This document shows, piece after piece, positions 56,601 to 64,000 of a DNA stretch of 64,000 nt. How positions within the stretch are numbered: the first letter of the stretch is position 1; each line of letters opens with the position of its first letter. A model generated the notes under the pieces. That model saw only the letters and a list, made by a program, of their open reading frames with translations, did not search any database and was not told where the DNA came from. Where the stretch lies: assembly GCF_037975245.1 (NCBI RefSeq), contig NC_092580.1, positions 2,392,501 to 2,456,500 of the forward strand, written 5' to 3'. A program made the translations under genes and the position numbers. This stretch comes from Apostichopus japonicus (Eukaryota > Echinodermata > Holothuroidea > Aspidochirotida > Stichopodidae).

Positions 56601-59600
56601 AGGTTGATAAATTGAATGCAATTAGTAATAATACTGTAGCTTTTTTCCCACAAAGAAAACAATAATTAAGCAATAATTTTGCAATCTTTCCTTAGTAGCA
56701 TTTTGTAGCTATTCAGCAACATTTTACATCCAAATATCCAAATCCTCGCTAGCAAGCACCATGAGAAATGTTCTTGTCTGTGAAGGATATATATATACAG
56801 TATGTATATATACAGTATATATCTATGCATTTACTGTCAGAGATAACCATACAATTGAGCCTAACTAATAGTAAGGTTCATTTGCTCTGTACATACCCTG
56901 ATGCATATATATATGCAACTTCCATATACAGTATATATATCTATGCATTTACTGTCAGAGAACCATACAATTGAGCCTAACTAATAGTAAGGTTCATTTG
57001 CTCTGTACATACCCTGATGCATATATATATGCAACTTCATTTGTAATTAGATTCCATCTCTGTCTTATCACAAGTCTTTCTGTTGCTTTGAAAATGGGCG
57101 ATTAATAATTCAGCTCAGAGAACTTGTATTCTTTCTTCTTTTGGCGCACATTATTCCTGATGAGGGTTTTTGCTTAAATAATTTTTACTATTTTTGCATT
57201 TAATTCTCTTTGCTAGTCTGTCAGTGATAATGAGATGTATCAACAGTATCATGTAGGTAATTGGGATAAGTCCCTTCTCCAGATTCAGATCATGCAGTTG
57301 ATCTTCCGGAGTTATACTCCAGCTGAATAGGTGACTCAAAATTAGTCAGGCATCAGAACTTGCTAGGTGATTTCACTGAAAGTGCTTGCTTGGCTCATAG
57401 CCAAGTTTTACACATCATTATAGGGAACTGAGCTGTCTCTGCTCAAGGAGAAATCGGCAAATGTAACTGTAGAGGTATGTGGTTAGCACGCTTGCAGCTT
57501 GGTCACATTTTGTAGCCTGGAGAACTCTGTGTTACTTATCAGATTGTTGGTTGCACCAGTTGGGAGGGATGTGAGCACAATGTCGATTTGGTTACAGGAG
57601 TATAACCTGATTTTGTACCTACCTCTGATTGCTCGTTAGGAGCACATGATAGTTGTTGCAGCCCGGTCAACTGGAAAATAGCTAATGTTTCTTCAATGGA
57701 CCTCGTACCAACCGTTTGGTACAGAATCTTTAACTCTGACATTGTCTTAATGCATTGCATGCTGTACAGTACATAGTAATCCATATTCTATGAAATGTTT
57801 ACCCACAGTATTGCTTCTAACCGTCCAGTAATATTCATGAGAAACATACTTCTGTAACAGTACTGTACTTTCAAATATATATCATTGGACTTGCATGTCC
57901 TATAAATTTGCAGACTTTGCGTCTGGTTTGCTCAAAGGTCTTGTACAAATATTCAAGTATGTTATGAGCAGTTTTATATTATACATAATCACTTTGCACT
58001 TGGGGGGGGGGGGGGTTGGGGTTGCTCTAGAAGGTAGAACACATTAACAGAATTGCACAGCTGATGCATGAGTTTTTGATTTTGTGCCAAAGACCTTTGT
58101 TTGTGGAGAGGATAGGTCACTTAGAGGTCAGCAGGGTGTTTTGAACTTCATAGTATGTGGATCCACTGTTTTCAGTACAAGAATGAGATTGTGTTCTCAG
58201 AAGGTGAGGGGTCAGCAGAGGTCAAAGTCTGAAAGCTATAAATACATGCCCAAAAAATACATACAAAACTCCAAAGCTAAAGGTTGGATGATTTAAACAT
58301 GGATGTGGATCATACTGTATACCTTATTGACTCAAAGAACCCTTTGTTTACTGTGGAGGTGAAAGGTCAACAGAGGTCAAAGGTGGTAAATATGTAAACC
58401 TAATATAACCAAAAGTAAAGCTTGGATGTGCTTCAGACACTTTACTGAGTACAAAATCCTTCTATTTCCTGTGGAGGTCAAAGGTTGATAGAGGTCAAAG
58501 TTTACACAATAACTTCAAAAGTACTGTGTGGATGACTTACTGTACTTCATATTTGGCATGTTGATACACCTTATTTAGTACAAAAACCTTGTGTGCATCA
58601 AATGTTCTCGCATAAAATGGGGCCAAGAATCACTATTAAGGCGTCAGATCACTAATCTACAATTTTGTTTTGTTTTCATTCCTAGATACATGCATCCGCT
58701 TGGCACTGCGACAGTGTGGTATTTCATGCGTAATCAGTATGCACGATCACAACCGGGAGATCATGAACGCCCTCTATGAGACAGGGGGACACGCCGTCAT
58801 GACTCAGAGTGCCGAGTTTGCTTTTTTCAACCCGCCACAGCTGTTCTCATCTCACCGTTTCAAGTTGTCGATGAGGGGGGAGATAACATCCCAGCAGTTT
58901 CACCTTGAAGAGTTTGCTAAAATGCTAGATCTGCCATTGGAGAGATTCATCGTCATGGGGGCTTTACTTGGTAGGTTATCTAGCACTTTGTGTGAAGCTG
59001 AGTGGTGTGCAATGCAGAGATAATTCCAATAGACAATCTCTCCCGAACCTCGTTAAATATGTTGTTCTGAAGAAACACATTTCAAATGTTTGTTACATGG
59101 ATAGCACACTGTGGTCCCTTTCTGAGATTTTAGTACTGAATGCTTGTATATTGATTTATGAATTTGCTTTTATTGATCAACAAAATATCTAACAGAGCTA
59201 GCAGCCCTTGCTGTTGCAGTTTCATAGTCTTTAATATACATGCACCTCCTTGTCAAATTATGCAAAATGGTAATTAATAAACAATGAGACTGTATTTTGA
59301 GCTGACACAGGTTTGTGTGGTACAGGGACTTTTGTTTGTAAAGTGAGAGATGCGACCTTTTCAAAAGCATACCATGGTGTCAGCATATTTGTGAACAGTA
59401 GAACTTCCGAGCAAAGATCAAATTTGCTCATGTCTTTGCAAAAGAACCAAAACTGTTTGTAGACCTTGAGTATATAATTGGTATTGTATGGGTTATATTA
59501 CATGCCAAAAGTTGTTTAGAGCATGCTAAGGTCTGTGGCACATACTCAGTTAACATACTCTTAGGCTACTGTACGTACTGTATAACTGCCAGCTGGTAGT

Positions 59601-62600
59601 TATCACCAAGTGAAATAAGATAACATCATTTAGTTGTCATGCCTTAGCGAGATGCATACTTACTTTCATAACTACATGCTATTAATAACCATTTCTTTGA
59701 CCAGTGTTAGCAAAGTTGTGTATGCACTAAGCAAAATAGTTATGCTGGGGTTACTTGCAAATGAGTGAGACCTACTTTTGTTATTAGTTTTGAACTTTTG
59801 ATGCCTTGTACAGTATCTCAAATGATGGCATCGCAGTTGAACTATACAAGATATCAAAGATTGATTTATATTACGGATATTCAGATCTTTACCAACAAGA
59901 TCTGTGTAGGTGTGTCTATTTACTTTCTGGGTCTCAGTACTAACTACTAACTACTAACCTACCATTTTTTTTGCAATTAGGTAACCACATCCTCTCTGAT
60001 GATGACCTGTCACAGTTCCACTGGTCACTTTTGCACTCTGACCATCCATTAAGTGACATGAAGGTGAGTTCGAAGAAACCAAACATTCTCATCAAAGAGT
60101 ATTAAGATTTGACCAAAACATTTAACACAATCTGGCAGCAGTCTTCTATGCAATCAAATTATCAACTTTTTACTGAACTGTTAAAATCAAATGCTGGTAT
60201 CCAGCCATTGTGATAATTAAAATCATACTCTTCCTACAGTATGGCACTTTGAAGTTTATTCTGTTTGTTCTAACATGATGTATTTTCAGCCATGTGTTTA
60301 TGTAATTAGCACATATATTGGCGTTGCAGTTGTTTGAGGCTTAATTCTTGTACAGTAGCTGTCATAGGTTAATAAGAGCGAATATTTGTTATTAGTTATT
60401 CATGTATTTCAAATTCTAGCAATTGGTCTATGTTGCTAAGCTTGTTTTAGAGCTCCTTCACACATGTCATACAGTAGCTGACATGTTATTACTTGGTCAT
60501 AATTTTATTGCTTTGAGATATCTTCACATTAATTTGCTGCATTTGCTAATCTTGTAATATCATCCATACACTCCGGTGTCTTTTAAATTGTTCTTTCATG
60601 TTAGTCAATGTATAAACAAAGTTTTGAAAAGTGTTAAACTATATACTGTAACCTGGTTGGATATTCAAGGATCACTTAAGTGTCACATCTCTAAAAATGT
60701 ATATTTTAGATGAATCATTTCAAGGGGCTTAGTCCCTTTTGGAATTTAACTTATACAGAACCTTTCCATATTTATATATCGATGTAATAAGTGCATGTAT
60801 ATGTAGGAAGTCTTAACACCAGGAGCTATGACACCATACATACACTAAGAATGTCCCTGATGTGATCCTGAACAGTACATTGATTTGTAGCTTCTTAAGC
60901 TCCTAAAGCATCCTGATAAGGGTATGTTGTTGTGGAGAGAGAGAAGATTGTTTGCATATTATTGGGTAGTACAATGTCAACAGTGAAGTAAGTCTGTTTT
61001 GTCTTTTTGTCAGGAGCGGTCACCACATGGAACTCTCCCACCCATGGACGTCATATTCAAGTCATTGGTCAATTATGTACGTGCTATCCCAAACATATTT
61101 GATCTGGACGCCATCGGTAACGACGTCTTCAAGACTTCGGCGAGCCGTTTCGAGAACAAAGTTCAGAGGTTAAAAGCATCGGTTGAATATTACTACTCAT
61201 GTACCAAGGATGCATGGACTAGGCAAAGAGGCAAAGGTATGCAAGCCACAGGGTCATACATTTGAACCAATGCTCACAGTTTGTTTCAGAATGTTTGGTG
61301 TGTTGCCACTGGTGATTCATTCCTTCTACCATCTGTAAAAAAAAGTTGACAAAGGTCAAAGTCTGTAAACCTTGTAACCACAATCTAAGAAGATAAAGCT
61401 TACAGTAGCACAGTACTGTGATCATTTAACCGCCATAGAATTCTTTGCCACGATCTCAGAAATTAGCACACAAAGTGATCAATGACATTTTGTACACTTT
61501 CAAATGCATGTGAAAATCGTACACATCTGACCGCAGGAATTTGTCATTAATGAAGCAGAGAATGAAATGGACACTGGTGAAATGTAAGATACAAATTTTT
61601 CGAAAGCCGTTGTGAGAAAAAGGTGGCTCCAATGTAAACTAAACTACATAGGGTTAAGGTACATTCTCCGCAACAGAAAGTCTAACTATGCTTACAACAT
61701 GCAGTGTATAAATTTAAGAAAGTTCAAGTGGTTGTCCCCAGGACAACCAGCTCAACAAGTTTTGGTTGTCCTGCAGTGGAAATATGTATAAGTGGACCAA
61801 CTTGAAGTTGGGGGTTTGAGTATATTGGAGGGGGGGGAGTTTAACACGTGGAGTATAAGAAAAAATATGATACTGTCTGGCTCCAAAAGCTCCGCTTTTA
61901 AATCTTCTTATCAGCAGGACTGGGCTTGGAAGGGAGGGACTAGGTGAAACTCATACAGGCCCCAGTGATTTCCCATCGTAGGTTTTGCTATTTAGACAAA
62001 TATGCATGTCCAAAATTGTCCTCTCCTGTACAACCTTTGAGCACTTTATGAGTGCAGTGTAAGAAAATATGCAGTTACAGTAGTTTACATGTAGTTGAAA
62101 ATGTATGAGGTAACATGTTTTTCTATAGTTTTGATCATGAGATATTTTATTTAAAATGCTTAACATATTTCTACAAAAATGTTAGAACATAAAATTTAAA
62201 TGTCTGTGGAACAGAACAAGACCCAAAGCCCTTCATAAAAGAATACTCCAATTTGGAACCTCCGTGAAACAAACTTGTGTACCATGATTGTGAAACAGCT
62301 CACCCTACTGTGATGACATCACAGACTACTGTACAGTACCTGTTGAGATTCACTTTTGGGAGTAAGGAGAGGCTCAGCTGTCAACAATAATTTACATTCA
62401 ATCAACCATATCTGGGAGTTAGGAACAAGATATTTGGCTTAAAACAAACCGCGTGGAATACTTCTCTTGTGAGGATGAATGTTGCATTGTCTGTCACTGG
62501 AAATATATTTGTCGAACACTGCATGAGGGAGGCTAAGTGTCAAATCCTTCAGAGTTGAATTGTTAAGCCCAAAAGCTGATGTATTTTTATTTATATTGTG

Positions 62601-64000
62601 ATAATTATTTTTGCAGGTCCAAGATACAACTTCCATACAAACAAGAAGAACACAGCTAGGGGACCAAGGCAGCCCAAACAAGTATGTATAGATTTATAGG
62701 TAGTTTCCAAGTAGATTAATAAAGCATTTGTGAACATTTGAAACTGAAGCAAATCAAGTCAGATAACATAAGCATGAAAGGATTGAGATTAGTAATTAAT
62801 TTGATCGACCGGTTGTAAGAGTTGCAAGTTCTCTCTTTATGGTTCTAAACAAGGACTTTGTAATTTGATTGAGACTTGAACAAATGTTGCTTACAGTAGT
62901 TGCTACTAATAAGCAAGGAGCAGTACTTAGTAGTCAATATTGATTTAATGTGAGTTTGTCATCAAAGTTGTAACTCATCAGAAACCAAACATTTCATGGA
63001 TGCCACATGTATAAGCTACCATATTGGTTTTGGCTCATAATTTATGAAATCGTTATAATTATTATACCAAAATGAGGTGAAATGCATGTGGTAAGATTTT
63101 ACACATGGCAAACCTTCACAGACCTCCACAGTATGATAGAAGAATAAGTAACGAAAATTTCAGAATAACTTTGCGGTCCCGCAACATGCTAAGCCCAAGT
63201 AACGTTAGATATTTGTTGTCCAAATTACTACGTGAAAAGTTGATTCATTAAATGATAGGTCTAGGCCAGTACCTAAATTGATAAGTATGTTATTCAAAAT
63301 AAGAACACAGACACCAAAATAATGTGGTTTCTTTTCTTTGTTTCAAATAGCAACCCATAGGTATTTTTTATTATGTCCGGGATTCCCAGGAATGATACCG
63401 AAACGAATGTAATAACCAGTTGCTTTACCATTTCTAGTAGTATTTACACCATTTGTGATCAGGACTAGTCATTACCGTGATTGGGATACTGTGATTTACT
63501 TGACTACCGGGATCCCGGACAATGCTATTGGTTAAGGTCAAGAGAAAGTATGAAAGCATTGTAAACAGGTCCACATGAATGCAAGAACCTTGTTAATCAT
63601 GGACTTCAGAAATGATCAAAACCTGAAATCTTTTCTGTACTGTTTACATATTCTGAAATGAACTGTGGCTTATTTGGCATTCTGATTTATCTTTTGCAGA
63701 AGCAAAGCAACAACGGTGACCAGAATGTGGTAGGAGCTGATGGAGATGTAAGTCATTAGAGTAATAGTACTCTCATTTTAAGTTTGCTTTTTGGCCGTTG
63801 ACCTTCTTTGACACAAGGTTAGCAACCTATATAATATTTAATATTTGTATAATTCCTTCATGGTATCATTAGTTTGAGATTTTGGAAAGTACCTGTGATA
63901 AATAATTCATGGATGCATAGAGAAAATTGCAGGTGTCTGCTGTTGACACATGTAATCACATGTGATCTGTTTACCCTTTTTGCATCCAACTGTTTCAGGT
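50678..64000 (+). CDS. FAM120A: FAM120-family protein (constitutive coactivator of PPAR-gamma-like), N-terminal six exons, runs off window
   Basis: Family known in vertebrates as RNA-binding/scaffold and coactivator proteins with an XPG/FEN1-like N-terminal fold. Exons: 50678-51122, 58686-58970, 59981-60063, 61014-61236, 62617-62681, 63700-63747; all phases close, 383 codons. A TTTCAG acceptor at 63993-63998 suggests another exon from 63999. N-terminus MGIAGFLEYIQRSCP starts the XPG-N domain, with LLVDANSCLHRLYGG (D53) and VVFFNGSLEK, where the catalytic Asp of active FEN/XPG enzymes (FDG) is Asn101, so nuclease activity is unlikely, as in the known family. Later segments: TCIRLALRQCGISCV, AEFAFFNPPQLFSSHRFKL, GALLGNHILSDDDLSQFHWS, VNYVRAIPNIFDLDAIGNDV. 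Exons 5-6 are a basic, Gly/Asn/Gln-rich linker. Vertebrate members reach about 1100 aa, so most of the C-terminus is outside. Invertebrates usually have one ancestral copy, so A/B/C cannot be distinguished. Confidence 0.92.
52590..52690. repeat. dispersed AGGTCA-family repeat, partial copy
   Basis: CATGCAGGCAGACGAGTGTG, CTTGTAAACACGATATCTCA, AGAAGAGAAGCTTGGACC and CATATTTAGT match the unit in AMT intron 1 at near identity over about 90 bp. In FAM120 intron 1. Confidence 0.75.
53560..54000. repeat. dispersed AGGTCA-family repeat, diverged copies
   Basis: AGAAGCCTGTTGTCTTTGGT, ACATAAACACAGTATCTCC and TTGGGGTCAAAGGGTCATTT recall the repeat unit; strongly diverged. Confidence 0.55.
54451..54471. 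repeat. short inverted repeat
   Basis: GATTACTTTG-C-CAAAGTAATC, perfect 10-bp arms, inside a block of GTAATGGATTACGGATTACC words that runs to CCACGCCTG (about 54540). Possibly the end of an unclassified element. Confidence 0.7.
55370..55700. repeat. dispersed AGGTCA-rich repeat, ~2 copies
   Basis: Repeats AACACTATCTCAAGATAGGA, AAGAAGAAGCCTGTTG and TGGAGGTCAAAGGTCATCTG. A perfect DR1-type AGGTCA-A-AGGTCA lies at 55491-55503. In FAM120 intron 1. Confidence 0.75.
55886..56203 (+). other. open frame with PHD-like C4HC3 cysteine pattern, status unclear
   Basis: One open frame inside FAM120 intron 1 spaces its metal-ligand residues as CVQC, 22 residues, CSCC, AVF-H-VI-C, 20 residues, CYKC. This C4-H-C3 order fits PHD-type zinc fingers, found for example in some LINE ORF1 proteins and transposon proteins. 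No splice signals or flanking element were identified and the start is unclear. It may be a transposon relic or chance. Confidence 0.25.
56808..57036. repeat. 118-bp tandem duplication
   Basis: CTATGCATTTACTGTCAGAG ... ACCATACAATTGAGCC ... GTACATACCCTGATGC ... ATATATGCAACTTC occurs twice, starting about 56823 and 56941, differing by a couple of bases. In FAM120 intron 1. Confidence 0.9.
58000..58014. repeat. poly-G tract
   Basis: A run of about 14 G in FAM120 intron 1. Confidence 0.75.
58090..58590. repeat. dispersed AGGTCA-rich repeat, several diverged copies
   Basis: Recurring GTGGAGGTCAAAGGTTGATA, GAGGTGAAAGGTCAACAGAG and GAGGTCAAAG words, with TTTGGCATGTTGATACACC and TTTAGTACAAAAACC between. 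In the 3' part of FAM120 intron 1, just before exon 2. Confidence 0.65.

Overview
This is eukaryotic nuclear DNA. Genes are split by GT-AG introns, non-coding DNA is AT-rich, and mobile-element debris is dense. Gene content (GCSH-pathway AMT, V-ATPase accessory subunit ATP6AP1, FAM120 family) is metazoan. Repeat style (hAT-type MITEs with CAGGCGCGTAGCCA ends, CR1/L2-like LINE tails, AGGTCA-rich dispersed repeats, strings such as taggcctaggcct) suggests a marine deuterostome invertebrate, possibly an echinoderm. That taxon guess is inference.

Layout. 1-9400: mostly non-coding, with a decayed MITE, a perfect 40-bp palindrome, an orphan carboxylesterase exon frameshifted inside its GxSxG motif (5150-5450), and a broken gag-like gene (8576-9104). 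9418-26751, minus strand: a complete 8-exon mitochondrial aminomethyltransferase gene (AMT, predicted 415 aa). Its 10.5-kb last intron holds a complete, apparently very young Ty3/gypsy retrotransposon (11772-19165). The element has 966-bp LTRs that look identical, an intact gag, an intact pol, and a textbook -1 frameshift heptamer directly before the gag stop. 28.4-31.9 kb, plus strand: the 3' end of a small unrecognised gene whose last exon reads Gly-Gly-UGA-Gly-stop. About 550 nt downstream lies a stem-loop with the features of a form-2 SECIS element, so this is a candidate selenoprotein gene and the most interesting object here. 33.6-35.5 kb: a cluster of hAT-type MITEs. 36440-46023, plus strand: complete 9-exon ATP6AP1 (predicted 433 aa), with a LINE fragment in intron 1. 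46-50.6 kb: 3' flank, intergenic DNA and a clean MITE with 8-bp target duplication (49749-50071). 50678-64000, plus strand: the first six coding exons (383 codons) of a FAM120-family gene that runs off the window; its first intron (7.5 kb) is full of repeats.

The three recognised genes are unrelated housekeeping functions (glycine cleavage, V-ATPase assembly, RNA-binding/coactivator scaffold) and show no sign of functional linkage. Exon boundaries were derived by hand from splice signals, reading phase and family conservation; all phases close for AMT and ATP6AP1. A dispersed ~130-145 bp repeat, partly tandem, recurs through several introns and carries AGGTCA direct repeats.
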